A DNA stretch of 64,000 nucleotides from Bacteroidota bacterium (GTDB lineage: Bacteria; Bacteroidota; Bacteroidia; 2-12-FULL-35-15): positions 1-64,000 of the forward strand of contig JAOQAG010000007.1 in the NCBI GenBank assembly GCA_025963715.1. Reading direction: 5' to 3'. The position numbers and the translations under genes were made by a program. Each line of letters opens with the position of its first letter. Positions within the stretch are counted from its first letter, which is position 1. Positions 1 to 9,054 of this stretch are shown in pieces. The notes under the pieces are model-generated. The model made no database searches, was not told the origin of the DNA, and was given only the letters and a program-made list of their open reading frames with translations.

Positions 1-72
1 CGCGGCGGATTGCGGGATCGGCTAATTAAATACTGCAAACATTTACGGGATCCCGCAATCCGCCGCGGCGGA
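1..72. repeat. GC-rich inverted repeat with nested palindrome
   Basis: Bases 1-19 and 49-67 are perfect 19-bp inverted arms around an AT-rich loop. The right arm runs into the 14-bp palindrome TCCGCCGCGGCGGA (59-72), which also occurs at 57457-57470, and then into 'gggatgacag', a tail typical of dispersed REP-like sequences. The left edge may be cut by the window. It lies downstream of the efflux operon end and could fold in RNA, but there is no T-run, so I do not call it a terminator. Confidence 0.7.
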
Positions 73-133
73 CGGGATGACAGTTCTGGAGAATATTTAT
101 GTTTTCATATCAACATTGTTCTACAACACAATC

Positions 134-1450
134 TTATTTCACCAGCTCACCCGTTAATTTTTTCAAGGTCACTTCCGCTTCTTTTACGTTGTAGCGTGCA
201 TTTACCAAACGTGTGACCGCATCTTCATAACTTTGCTGACTTTCGATGATCTCGATGGAGCTACCCAAACCAATGCGCAAACGCTCGGTGGTGATCTTCA
301 AACTTTCTTCCGCCAGCTTTATATTTTCTTCTTCCAGATCAAGAATTTGTTTATTTCCCAGCCATTTTAAATAAGCAACATTAGTCGTGGAATACATGTT
401 CAGCTTTAAGCTTTCCACATTTAAAATACTGTTCTGCAATTGATATTGCGCTACGGTTATTTGATTGTGCGTGTTCCAGCCGTTGTACAAATTCCAGGAA
501 AATGTAAAGCCCAGGTTGTAACCAAGATTTTGATTCAATAAGGTAAAACCAGCAGAATTTTCGTTTCTTCCGAAAAGATAATTGGCGTTAAGCGCCAGCT
601 TTGGCAAGGCTTGCGAACGCACTTCTTTTATGTATTGATTATAAACCGAAATGTTTTTTTGCGCAAACAAAACCGAGCTGTTTGTTTTTTCGATGCTCTG
701 TTTTATTTCGTCCACCGATTTAATGGTTTCGAATGTAAAGTCGGTATCTACGGCAATGCTGCTGAACGGATCTACTTTTAATAACGTCAGCAAATTACTT
801 TTGTATTCGCTCAGGCTGTTTTGCTCTGTCAGTAATTGAGAGCGCAGCGCATTCATATCCAGCTTTGCCTGCAGCAGATCCACATTGGAGCCCGAACCGA
901 TCGTTAATTTTTTATCCGCAATTTTTATGCGCTCTTCCGAAACGGCTTTGGCTGCATTGATTCCGCGGATCAGCTGCTGCTGTTTTACAACCTGGAAATA
1001 CGAAAGTGCAACCTGCTGCATGGTATTTTCAATCTGGATCTTCAATGCATATTGTCCCTGTTCTTCCAGCTGTTGCAGTCGTTCCTTGGTTGCAAACATC
1101 TTTAACCCGTCGAAAACCGTCCATGTTAAATACACGCCGGAGCTTACAGCATTGGATGTAACACCGTCTTTGTTAACACTGGCCGCACCGGTCGAAAATT
1201 CCTGGTGCGTGCTGTTACTCGCAATACTCCCGCTGGCAAGCGCATCCACGCGCGGTAAAAATCCGGCAGCACCATAAGTGTTTTGCTTATCGGCAATGCT
1301 CACATTGTTTTTTGCGATCTGGATATCGTAATTGTTTTTCAGCGCAATCTCAATCGCCTGTTGATACGTGAGGATGCTGTCCTTCTGCGCAAAGCCCACA
1401 AAAGGAAGCACAAGCAGAAGAATGCAAATATGCTTAGTTAGGTGTTTCAT
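134..1450 (-). CDS. TolC-family outer membrane efflux protein
   Basis: Outer-membrane channel of an RND tripartite pump; 438 residues, the usual TolC/OprM-family length. I start at the ATG at 1450 because it gives a clean signal peptide (MKHLTKH, then a leucine-rich stretch ending in GFAQ near residue 22); an earlier in-frame ATG at 1495 would add a lysine-rich, non-signal leader. Two similar halves are visible, each with 'NNYDIQIAKNN'/'Y..A...Y.VKEAEVTL'-type helical repeats, as expected for OEP domains. It is the last gene of the operon marR-adaptor-RND-tolC, and its start overlaps the end of the RND gene by 17 bases, pointing to translational coupling. The family is clear; the exported substrate is unknown. 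Confidence 0.9.
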   Translation of the reverse strand: MKHLTKHICILLLVLPFVGFAQKDSILTYQQAIEIALKNNYDIQIAKNNVSIADKQNTYGAAGFLPRVDALASGSIASNSTHQEFSTGAASVNKDGVTSNAVSSGVYLTWTVFDGLKMFATKERLQQLEEQGQYALKIQIENTMQQVALSYFQVVKQQQLIRGINAAKAVSEERIKIADKKLTIGSGSNVDLLQAKLDMNALRSQLLTEQNSLSEYKSNLLTLLKVDPFSSIAVDTDFTFETIKSVDEIKQSIEKTNSSVLFAQKNISVYNQYIKEVRSQALPKLALNANYLFGRNENSAGFTLLNQNLGYNLGFTFSWNLYNGWNTHNQITVAQYQLQNSILNVESLKLNMYSTTNVAYLKWLGNKQILDLEEENIKLAEESLKITTERLRIGLGSSIEIIESQQSYEDAVTRLVNARYNVKEAEVTLKKLTGELVK

Positions 1451-4400
1451 CTTTTTTTTCTTCCTGTTTATTTTCTTGAATTTCGTTGCTTGCATTCAGC
1501 TGTTCTCCATCGGTTGTTTCCACGATCAGTTCGCCCAGCTCGTTGCGTTTTTTAGTATGTTTTATATTTCTTGATAAATAAGAATACATTGCCGGGATCA
1601 CAAATAAGGTCAGCGCCAGTGAAAATAAAATTCCGCCCACAACCACAATTCCCATTCCCATACGGCTTTTAGCCCCAGCACCCAATGCCATTGCAATTGG
1701 CAACGCACCCAGTGCGGTAGCAATACTTGTCATCAGGATCGGGCGCAAACGTGCAGCAGCTCCTTTCCGGATCGCTTCCATTTTACTCAATCCCTGTTCC
1801 CGCAACTGGTTGGAGAATTCCACGATCAGGATCCCGTTCTTCGTCACCAATCCGATCAGCATGATGATCCCGATCTCCGAGAAAATATTTAATGTTTGAT
1901 TAAAATACCAGAGTGAAAGAAGCGCACCGGCTATCGCCAGCGGAACGGTGAACATTACAATGAACGGATCTACAAAACTTTCGAATTGTGCAGCAAGGAT
2001 CAGGTAGATCAGTAAAAGTGCAAGCCCGAATGCAAATCCAATGTTAGAACTGCTTTCTGCATAATCGCGGGAAGCACCTGTTAACGCAGTTGTAAAGGTT
2101 TCGTCCAGTGTGCGTTTCGCGATCAGGTTCATTTCATTGATCCCGTCTGCAATTGTTTTTCCCGGTGCCAGCCCTGCCGAAACGGTAGCCGCTTCATACC
2201 GGTTGTAATGATACAACTGAGGCGGTAAGCTGTTTTCCTGGATCTTCACGAGATTGTCCATCTGGATCAAAGCACCTGTTGAGCTGCGCACATACAAGGA
2301 AGAAACATCTTTGGGATCGCCGCGGTACTGGATATCCAGCTGGCCCATTACCTGGTATTGTTTATCGTTCATTACAAAATAACTGAAACGGTTGCCGCTC
2401 AATGCAAGCTGCAGCGTTTGTGCAATGTCCTGTACGGATACGCCCAGTGATTTTGCTTTATCGCGAAGAATGTTAATATCCAGCTCGGGCTTGTTGAATT
2501 TTAAGTTACAATCCACACCCTGGAACACAGGATCTTTATAACATTCATCCAGGAATTTCGGTAAGGCCACTTTTAATTTGTCAAAGCCCGTGGCCTGGAT
2601 CACAAACTGAACAGGTAATCCGCCTTTAGGCCCGCCACCGGCCGAAATGGTTTGTTCCTGTGAAATAAATATTTTTCCTTCCGGGAATTTTTTCGAAAGT
2701 TTTGTTGCATAATCTGTCCAGTATTGCTGCGATTTTTTACGGTCTTCCGCATCCGTCAGCATTAAGCGGGCAGAGCCGGAATTTACCGATCCCGATCCGA
2801 ACGATGGGGATGTGATCGTCATCAGCATGCGCTTGTCTTTGATGCTATCGCCGTATACTTTGCCAATATGATCCATAAAGCGATCCATGTATTCGTACGA
2901 TGCGCCCTCGGGTGCGGTTACGTTCATACGCATCCAGTTCCTGTCGTCAAGCGGCGCCAGCTCATTTGGAATATACGGGATCACGAGTACTATTACGCCT
3001 ATAGAGCCAGCCATGATCACGAGCGCCCACCAGCGTTTGTTTAAAAATTTACCAAGGGAGTTAAAATAATTTTCTTCCAGTCGTTGAAAGAATGGTTCCG
3101 TTCTTTCGTAAAAGCGTGTTTTTTTGTGATTTTTTTTCACTAAATACGCATTCAGCATCGGTGTTAACGTAAGTGACACAAAGGCCGAAATCAGTACCGC
3201 TCCGGCGATCACTACACCAAACTCGCGGAACAATTGGCCTACAAACCCCTGTAAAAAGATCACCGGCATAAATACTGCTGCAAGTGTAATGGAAGTGGAA
3301 ACAACGGCAAAGAAAATCTCTTTCGATCCTTTGTGTGCCGCTTCTATCGGGTCCATCCCATCCTCTATTTTCTTAAATATATTTTCCGTTACCACAATCC
3401 CGTCATCCACCACCAGCCCCGTGGCCAGTACAATTGCCAGCAAGGTAAGTACGTTGATGGAATAGCCCATGATGTACATGATGAAGAAAGCGCCGATCAA
3501 CGCCACCGGCATATCTATCAGCGGACGGAAAGCAATGACCCAATCGCGGAAGAACAGGTAAATGATGATTACCACCAATATGATCGCAATGATGAGTGTT
3601 TCCTGTACTTCGGAAATCGCCTTGCGCACAAATTGTGTATTGTCCAGCGCGATGTCCATTTTGTAATCTTTGGGGATCTCTTTTTTCAGCTGATCCATGC
3701 GCTTGTAAAACTCATTGGCAATATCAATGTAGTTGGCGCCCGGCTGCGGTACAATTCCCAAACCGATCATGGCCACACCGTTAATTTTCAGCGTTGTTTC
3801 CACAATCTCGGCGCCTAATTCCGCGCGTCCCACATCGCGGAAACGCACCAGTTGCGTACCATTGGTTTTCAGGATCAGGTTATTAAAATCGTCCACATTA
3901 TTTAACCGTCCTTTTGTTTGAACCGTTAATTCATTACTGCTCCCCACCACTTTACCGGATGGCGCTTCAATGTTTTCTTTGGTAACGGCATTCTGCACAT
4001 CAATCGGCGTTAAGCCATACGATGATAATTTTGCAGGATCCATCCACAAACGCATTGCGTATTTTTTTTGTCCCCATACCTGGATGGTGCTCACACCCGG
4101 AATGGTTTGCAGGCGTTCCACCAGTACATTTTCTGCATAATCATCCACATCCAAAATGTTGCGGGTGTTACTTTGCAGCGTCATGCTGATGATGGCATCG
4201 CTGTTGGCATCTGCTTTAGTAACAGTAGGTGCTGCATCAATATCCTGCGGAAGCTGGCGTTGTGCCTGTGCTACTTTATCACGCACATCGTTGGCTGCCG
4301 TTTCTAAATCGGAACCCAAATTAAATTCCACGGTAATGCTGCTGGAACCTTGCGCGCTGGTGGAAGAAATGGTACGGATCCCGTCGATCCCGTTAATGGA

Positions 4401-4607
4401 TTTTTCGAGCGGTTCGGTGATCTGTGATTCGATTACCTCGGAGCTGGCACCGGTATAACTGGTGCGGACTGTGATCACCGGCGGATCGATGGCCGGAAAC
4501 TCACGTACACCCAGGTATTTGTAACCGATGATCCCGAACAACAGGATAATGAGGTTCATGACAATGGCGAGAACCGGCCTGTTTATACTGGTAGATGAAA
4601 TATTCAT
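1434..4607 (-). CDS. RND (HAE1/AcrB-type) efflux transporter
   Basis: Inner-membrane proton-driven pump of the hydrophobe/amphiphile efflux family; 1057 residues, full length. The N-terminus has the usual first membrane helix and 'GVREFPAIDPP' loop; the proton-relay aspartates are D401-D402 in 'GLVVDDGIVV' of TM4, and the TM10 lysine is in 'LVTKNGILIVEF'. The 'LILAAQFESFVDPF' and 'GAGAKSRMGMGIVVVGG' family signatures are present. It sits 2 bases after the membrane-fusion gene and overlaps tolC by 17 bases. Sequence character (single gene, HAE1) fits drug, detergent or fatty-acid export; which one cannot be told. The C-terminal tail is acidic and polar. Confidence 0.95.
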   Translation of the reverse strand: MNISSTSINRPVLAIVMNLIILLFGIIGYKYLGVREFPAIDPPVITVRTSYTGASSEVIESQITEPLEKSINGIDGIRTISSTSAQGSSSITVEFNLGSDLETAANDVRDKVAQAQRQLPQDIDAAPTVTKADANSDAIISMTLQSNTRNILDVDDYAENVLVERLQTIPGVSTIQVWGQKKYAMRLWMDPAKLSSYGLTPIDVQNAVTKENIEAPSGKVVGSSNELTVQTKGRLNNVDDFNNLILKTNGTQLVRFRDVGRAELGAEIVETTLKINGVAMIGLGIVPQPGANYIDIANEFYKRMDQLKKEIPKDYKMDIALDNTQFVRKAISEVQETLIIAIILVVIIIYLFFRDWVIAFRPLIDMPVALIGAFFIMYIMGYSINVLTLLAIVLATGLVVDDGIVVTENIFKKIEDGMDPIEAAHKGSKEIFFAVVSTSITLAAVFMPVIFLQGFVGQLFREFGVVIAGAVLISAFVSLTLTPMLNAYLVKKNHKKTRFYERTEPFFQRLEENYFNSLGKFLNKRWWALVIMAGSIGVIVLVIPYIPNELAPLDDRNWMRMNVTAPEGASYEYMDRFMDHIGKVYGDSIKDKRMLMTITSPSFGSGSVNSGSARLMLTDAEDRKKSQQYWTDYATKLSKKFPEGKIFISQEQTISAGGGPKGGLPVQFVIQATGFDKLKVALPKFLDECYKDPVFQGVDCNLKFNKPELDINILRDKAKSLGVSVQDIAQTLQLALSGNRFSYFVMNDKQYQVMGQLDIQYRGDPKDVSSLYVRSSTGALIQMDNLVKIQENSLPPQLYHYNRYEAATVSAGLAPGKTIADGINEMNLIAKRTLDETFTTALTGASRDYAESSSNIGFAFGLALLLIYLILAAQFESFVDPFIVMFTVPLAIAGALLSLWYFNQTLNIFSEIGIIMLIGLVTKNGILIVEFSNQLREQGLSKMEAIRKGAAARLRPILMTSIATALGALPIAMALGAGAKSRMGMGIVVVGGILFSLALTLFVIPAMYSYLSRNIKHTKKRNELGELIVETTDGEQLNASNEIQENKQEEKKDETPN

Positions 4608-4609
4608 AT

Positions 4610-5683
4610 TTATTTATTTTTTTTAGGGGACTGGATTTTCACCTGCATTCCCGTTTTCAGCGTCATGATACCAGATGTAACCACCGTATCACCGGCATTT
4701 AAGCCTGTTAATACTTCTACTGTTGTGTCGGTGCGGATCCCGATGGTGATCGGGGTCAAATTGGCTTTTCCGTCTTTCACAACAAATGTGCTTTGTCCAC
4801 GCAGATTTGGAATTACCGCCATGGTTGGCACCACCACCGATTTTTCGGTTTTTAATACCGTAGAGATCTGTGCAAAGGAACCCGGAAAGATTTTGCGGTC
4901 GTGGTTATTGATCAATGCACGCACTTTTAATGCGCGGGTATTGGCATCTATCTTCGGATCAAATGCATACACCAGTCCTTTGTGCTTTTCGCCTGTTCCT
5001 TCAATGCTCACGATCACAGTATCGTTCAGGTGGATCTTGGATGAATATTTTTCAGGCACGCTGAAATCCACTTTTACCGGATCGATCTGTTGCATGGAAG
5101 CGATAATATCGGTAGGGCCAACGTAGCTTCCTTCGCTTACATTTTTTAAGCCTACAGTACCGTCGAACGGTGCGCGGATCTCTGTTTTTGCGATCAGCGC
5201 TCTTGTATAATCCATGTCGGCAGTAATGGTTTGCAGCTCATTTGCAGCCACATCGTAATCTTCCTGGCTCACACCTTTTATGGCCAGCAATTCTTTTAAG
5301 CGTCCTTCTTTTTGTTTGGAAAGATCATAATTCAGGGACGATTTTTTGAGCTGCGCCTGCAAGTCGGCATCGTTGATCTTTACCAGCAATTGTCCTTTTT
5401 GTACAATGCTTCCTTCTTTAAAAAGAATGGAAATGATCTTGCCTGCCGTTTCCGGGTGCAGGTCCACTTCCTCATTGGCCAGGATGGTTCCGGAGGAATA
5501 CAGGCTGTTTTCCAGGATCTGCGAATTAGTGACATATACCGTAACAAGCGCTGGCGGCATTTTTTGCGCCCCGCCTGCTGCAGGCTTGGCGCTTGCACCA
5601 TCATCCTTTTTCAGGAAAACTATTTTAATGACAGCAAGCAATGCTATCGCAACAATGATAACTACGATCGTTCCTTTTTTCAT
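4610..5683 (-). CDS. RND efflux periplasmic adaptor (MFP)
   Basis: Periplasmic adaptor linking pump and outer-membrane channel; 357 residues. An N-terminal membrane anchor (residues 4-24, followed by KKDD) replaces a lipobox. Next come the biotinyl-lipoyl halves ('GKIISILFKEGSIVQKGQLL' and 'RAPFDGTVGLKNVSEGSYV'), an alpha-hairpin between them, a beta-barrel ('DTVIVSIEGTGEKHKGLV') and the membrane-proximal domain ending in 'LKTGMQVKI'. The start codon overlaps the stop of the MarR-type gene by 4 bases (ATGA), so regulator and pump are co-transcribed. Family assignment is firm. Confidence 0.93.
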   Translation of the reverse strand: MKKGTIVVIIVAIALLAVIKIVFLKKDDGASAKPAAGGAQKMPPALVTVYVTNSQILENSLYSSGTILANEEVDLHPETAGKIISILFKEGSIVQKGQLLVKINDADLQAQLKKSSLNYDLSKQKEGRLKELLAIKGVSQEDYDVAANELQTITADMDYTRALIAKTEIRAPFDGTVGLKNVSEGSYVGPTDIIASMQQIDPVKVDFSVPEKYSSKIHLNDTVIVSIEGTGEKHKGLVYAFDPKIDANTRALKVRALINNHDRKIFPGSFAQISTVLKTEKSVVVPTMAVIPNLRGQSTFVVKDGKANLTPITIGIRTDTTVEVLTGLNAGDTVVTSGIMTLKTGMQVKIQSPKKNK

Positions 5684-6168
5684 TTTTTTTCTTTGTTCGC
5701 TTTTTTATAATTGACAAAAATTTTATGTGCAGGCAATCCCTCCACATTTTCATATAACAAGGCAATATTTTTATAGAATTCTTTTCGCTGATCCTTTGGA
5801 ATGCCTTTAAATGCAATTGTATTCAGACCTTCAATTTCGGAATAGATCTGCGGCATTACCTTTTTTGCTTTTGGTGTGAGCTCCACAAAATATTCCCTTC
5901 TATCATTGGGGTTCAGTACTTTTTTTACATACTTTTTTTCCATCAGGTAATCCAGGATGCGCACCATCGATACTTTATCTATCCGGAGATTATTGCAGAT
6001 GTGTTGTTGTGTACAGGTTGGTCCGGAATTTTCGATAACAATGAGGATGGAATAATACCGCTCTACTTCCAGGTGTTCCAGCCGCTTTGTGAGCGCACCA
6101 AAATACGTTTTTGCCAAAAGAGAAAGAGAGCGGCCAAGCGGAAGCTTCTCAAAAAGGTAATCACTCAT
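5680..6168 (-). CDS. MarR-family transcriptional regulator
   Basis: Winged-helix repressor-type protein of 162 residues, first gene of the efflux operon. The DNA-binding part is visible as 'TQQHICNNLRIDKVSMVRILDYLMEK' region (HTH, about residues 57-82) followed by the wing with 'PNDRREYFVELT', the DRR motif of MarR proteins. Being the promoter-proximal gene of its own operon suggests autoregulation, with release by a pump substrate; this is inference from family behaviour. The upstream region (6187-6228) holds a Bacteroidota-like -7 box and a short dyad that could be the operator. Confidence 0.9.
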   Translation of the reverse strand: MSDYLFEKLPLGRSLSLLAKTYFGALTKRLEHLEVERYYSILIVIENSGPTCTQQHICNNLRIDKVSMVRILDYLMEKKYVKKVLNPNDRREYFVELTPKAKKVMPQIYSEIEGLNTIAFKGIPKDQRKEFYKNIALLYENVEGLPAHKIFVNYKKANKEKK

Positions 6169-6186
6169 ACTAATAATTTAACGGAA

Positions 6187-6227
6187 CAAAAATAGTTATA
6201 ATCGCGAATAGTTAATACTACGAACTA
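6187..6227 (-). promoter_or_regulatory. Putative promoter and dyad upstream of the MarR-efflux operon
   Basis: Read on the minus strand, TATTTTTG (6194-6187) matches the Bacteroidota -7 consensus TAnnTTTG about 20 bases before the start. Just upstream is a TTAGTT...AACTA dyad (arms near 6223-6228 and 6209-6213), a plausible MarR site. Both calls rest on short matches only. Confidence 0.35.
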
Positions 6228-6463
6228 ATTATTTTTAAAAAGCCTTTTCCTGTAAAGCGGTTATCTGACAAATTGAAAGCCATTAGGTTTAATGCTGCCC
6301 GGATAATTAATTTTTCCCCTCCCGAAGCCTTTCAGCGCCAAATAGTTACCAAACATAAAGCAGGGGAAGTGGAAAAAAACACACACATTGGGGAAAAGAG
6401 CAGCTGTTTAAGGAGGCACCGGCTTTTTAAAACTATAAATAAACATTCTTCGTAAATTCGATT

Positions 6464-7438
6464 ATGATCACAAAAGGATTCCGCTTATTTATTTTCTGCT
6501 GCTTTGCTTATAGTAACGTTTTCGGGCAAACGCCGGTAGATTCTGCTGCCACCAACCGTTCGCCCGAAAGCTATTTCAAATTTAATTACGATAACGATTT
6601 TTTCAGCGCTACCGATCGCTATTATACACAGGGGATCCGGGTGGAACTAAGCATGCCCATGTTCAAATACAATCCATTTTCGAAAGTGCTGCTGAAGCTT
6701 AAAACGGCTAAGAATTATTACGGGATTGCCATTGAGCATGATGGTTTTACACCCAAAAGCATCCGCCACGATACGGTGTTTGTAGGCGAACGGCCTTACG
6801 CCTGTACGGCTTTCCTTTCCAATTTTTTAATCTCTACCGATCCTGTTAAATTGCAGCGCTTAACCACGCAGCTGGATCTTGGGATCATCGGCCCGAACGC
6901 AAAAGGAGCTGAAATGCAGAAGGGAATTCATAAAGCATTGAATAACATTCAGCCATTGGGCTGGCAATACCAGGTGGCGAATGATGTGGTGATCAATTAT
7001 AACATCGAATATGAAAAAGGATTTTTAGCGCTCAAACACTTTGAATTTATAGGGCAGGCAGGCTTGCGTGCGGGAACATTATATGACGATGTGAACATGG
7101 GCGCCATGATGCGTGTTGGCTGGATGCAGCCCTATTTTGAAAACCTGGGAATGACCAAACATGCTACCACACACAAATTCCAGTGCTACGTATTTTTAAA
7201 GGAAAACGTGCGCGCGGTGCAATACAATGCCACCATGCAAGGTGGGGTTTTTGAAAAAAACAGCGTATACACCATTCGCGTAAGCGACATGCAGCGCGTG
7301 GTGGGTACAGGCGAGGTGGGGATTGTGATCGCGTATAAACGTGTGAGCATTGAGTACACTAAATTTTACATCAGCCCCGAGTTTTATGGCGGCTTGCCGC
7401 ATGGCTGGGGACATTGCGTGATTACGGTTTGTTTTTAA
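6464..7438 (+). CDS. LpxR-family outer membrane lipid A deacylase-like protein
   Basis: Predicted outer-membrane beta-barrel of the LpxR (DUF2219) family, which removes the 3'-acyloxyacyl chain of lipid A in the outer leaflet. 324 residues. A signal peptide ends near 'SNVFGQ' (residue 22). The family fingerprint 'YDNDFFSATDRYYTQG' is at residues 42-57, containing the conserved Asn/Asp pair and DRxYT; alternating aromatic strands follow, and the protein ends with a 'GLPHGWGHCVITVCF' terminal strand typical of barrels. It stands alone, transcribed away from the MarR operon. Enzymatic activity is by homology; in Bacteroidota many members are uncharacterised. Confidence 0.8.
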   Translation: MITKGFRLFIFCCFAYSNVFGQTPVDSAATNRSPESYFKFNYDNDFFSATDRYYTQGIRVELSMPMFKYNPFSKVLLKLKTAKNYYGIAIEHDGFTPKSIRHDTVFVGERPYACTAFLSNFLISTDPVKLQRLTTQLDLGIIGPNAKGAEMQKGIHKALNNIQPLGWQYQVANDVVINYNIEYEKGFLALKHFEFIGQAGLRAGTLYDDVNMGAMMRVGWMQPYFENLGMTKHATTHKFQCYVFLKENVRAVQYNATMQGGVFEKNSVYTIRVSDMQRVVGTGEVGIVIAYKRVSIEYTKFYISPEFYGGLPHGWGHCVITVCF

Positions 7439-7441
7439 AAT

Positions 7442-7476
7442 AAGTTCAAAGTTTAAAGTTCAAAAGTTTAAAGTTT
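7442..7476. repeat. AAAGTTTAAAGTTC word repeat
   Basis: A quasi-periodic run of 'aaagtt(t/c)aaagtt' units directly after the LpxR-like gene. The same word recurs at 10918-10938, 40019-40052 and 59900-59950, always in intergenic DNA or at a gene's very end. Confidence 0.7.
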
Positions 7477-7487
7477 GCCGGGTACAA

Positions 7488-7548
7488 GTAGGCGCTAGGC
7501 TCTGCCTAGTGACAAACTGAATGTCACTAGGCAGAGCCTAGCGCCTAC
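7488..7548. terminator. Perfect 27-bp inverted repeat between convergent genes
   Basis: Arms 7488-7514 and 7522-7548 are exactly complementary over 27 bp with a 7-base loop (aactgaa). It lies between the convergent LpxR-like gene and the metallopeptidase-like gene and could stop transcription from both sides, although the flanking T-runs are weak. Arm length and perfection are greater than a normal terminator, so it may instead be a copy of a palindromic repeat family. Confidence 0.6.
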
Positions 7549-7584
7549 AGATCCTGAAAATCAGTTTAAATCTTGCTGTGTTTG

Positions 7585-8415
7585 TCATTGCTTTTTAATT
7601 AAAGCACCCAAATTACTTTCCCAGTAATTGTTACTGGTATTACTAAAAGCATTTAATTCTCCGACGATCATTTTTATTTTTTTACGAAGGATTTTATCTT
7701 TTGAATAATATTCGAAAATATATTTTCTTCCTTCATCACTCATAATTAAGGCAACCAGCTCGGATCTGTCTTCCTCCTGGGCGGTTGTTGAATATAAATT
7801 CAGAAAGCCTTTTTTGGGATGGGTTACCGAATACCAATCAATCGATTGATGATGGTATGCATATTCTCCTCCGCTTTTATATCTGAAAAATAAGCGATTG
7901 CATTTTGCCCAATCATTCCGTTTGTAGCTCATGTCTTTCCAGATCGCATATTCTGTACAGTGATTAAGCTCATGATGCATGACATGGATTAGGTATTCAG
8001 TAGGAAAATCTCCATCCTGCCCGTCTATTGACAAAAATAAAAAATTGGAATAAGGATCCGGAACGGCAGCCCTGTATTGATTATTAATGCGAAGTTTTTT
8101 CCCTAAAATGATCGTTTTAATTCCTACCAGCTGGAAATAGCCTTTTGGATATTTGGCGTATTCCCGGGAAAGTACTGTTAAATAGTTTATCGTCTCAACA
8201 GAATCGTTACATGTTTCATAGTTGACAAGCGACCAGGTATCCTTCACTATTTTGTCATAAACAATTTCAACAGAAAGGTTGTTTTCAATTTTAGAGATCG
8301 TATCTGCAATAGCGCTAGCCTTACCAGTTGAGTAGCTCGTTAGTATAAGTGTCGGAATAATACAAAGTATAATTATTTTTTTCAAAATCAATGTCTGTTT
8401 GTATTGCAGCAACAT
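7585..8415 (-). CDS. Secreted zincin-like protein with HExxH motif
   Basis: 276 residues. A lysine-initiated hydrophobic segment (about residues 12-28) looks like a signal peptide with no lipobox. Residues 148-152 are HELNH inside 'LIHVMHHELNHCTEY', the HExxH zinc-binding and catalytic motif of gluzincin/metzincin peptidases; a downstream 'EEDRSELVALIM' could give the third ligand, as in the Bacteroidota putative zinc metallopeptidase families. I infer an extracytoplasmic, possibly surface, metalloprotease, but the protein is otherwise unfamiliar and could be a non-catalytic relative. It is the last of four same-strand genes for secreted proteins, 81 bases after the previous one. Confidence 0.55.
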   Translation of the reverse strand: MLLQYKQTLILKKIIILCIIPTLILTSYSTGKASAIADTISKIENNLSVEIVYDKIVKDTWSLVNYETCNDSVETINYLTVLSREYAKYPKGYFQLVGIKTIILGKKLRINNQYRAAVPDPYSNFLFLSIDGQDGDFPTEYLIHVMHHELNHCTEYAIWKDMSYKRNDWAKCNRLFFRYKSGGEYAYHHQSIDWYSVTHPKKGFLNLYSTTAQEEDRSELVALIMSDEGRKYIFEYYSKDKILRKKIKMIVGELNAFSNTSNNYWESNLGALIKKQ

Positions 8416-8496
8416 GTTCTTGGTTTTATTGCGGGCTTAGGTTCGGTTTGCATTCTGCCAGATGTAAAATCCATGTGCGCAATTGTTTTTTATTTA

Positions 8497-9054
8497 TCAA
8501 TACACACTGCTCTTTATAATGTTGGTTGGTTTAATAACCTCTCCGGTAATTTTATTTATTAAAATAAATTCTGCATTTTGTCCACTGTGCTCTTTGTTTT
8601 CTGTCCAACGGGTAATGTCCCAATAATTTCCGGTTATATCGCAGGTTTCCGTTACTTCCATATCGGGCATTTTAAACCCTTTTGTTTCTGCGATCTTAAC
8701 TGCTTTAAAATAAGAAATGGGATATTTTGTATCATAATTAACGATGCTGTCTGTTTTTCCGGATGATGAATAGTATTTCCAGGTTCCAACATAAATGTCA
8801 TTGCCATTTGTCATCAGGCCATCTTCCTTTAACTGTCCGTTTTCGTAATATTCTTTCCAGGAGTCGAGTTTGGTTAATTTATTCTGATAACAAGCGATGT
8901 ATTTTTCCCCGGAAATATATTTCCCAAGGATGATTGAGTATTGCGCACTGTCATAATATTTACGGTCTCCATTTGTCCGCAACGTGTTTTGCCCAAATGA
9001 GGAAATCGTTCCTAAAATAAAAAGTGGCACTATTAATTTAGCCAGGGATCTCAT
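8497..9054 (-). CDS. Secreted MORN-variant repeat protein
   Basis: 185 residues with a signal peptide ending at 'GTISSFGQ'. The middle has the variant MORN pattern 'WKEYYENGQLKEDG' followed by 'VGTWKYYSSSGK', the two-strand repeat common in Bacteroidota secreted proteins of unknown function. The C-terminal third ('FKAVKIAETKGFKMPD', 'WDITRWTENK', 'INKITGEVI') resembles a PepSY-like alpha/beta unit, which is a tentative reading. The start overlaps the stop of the upstream gene by 4 bases, so the two are translated together. Function unknown. Confidence 0.6.
   Translation of the reverse strand: MRSLAKLIVPLFILGTISSFGQNTLRTNGDRKYYDSAQYSIILGKYISGEKYIACYQNKLTKLDSWKEYYENGQLKEDGLMTNGNDIYVGTWKYYSSSGKTDSIVNYDTKYPISYFKAVKIAETKGFKMPDMEVTETCDITGNYWDITRWTENKEHSGQNAEFILINKITGEVIKPTNIIKSSVY

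Noticed and set aside
885-1277. Plus-strand frame opposite the TolC gene
   Set aside because: Shadow of a clear minus-strand gene.
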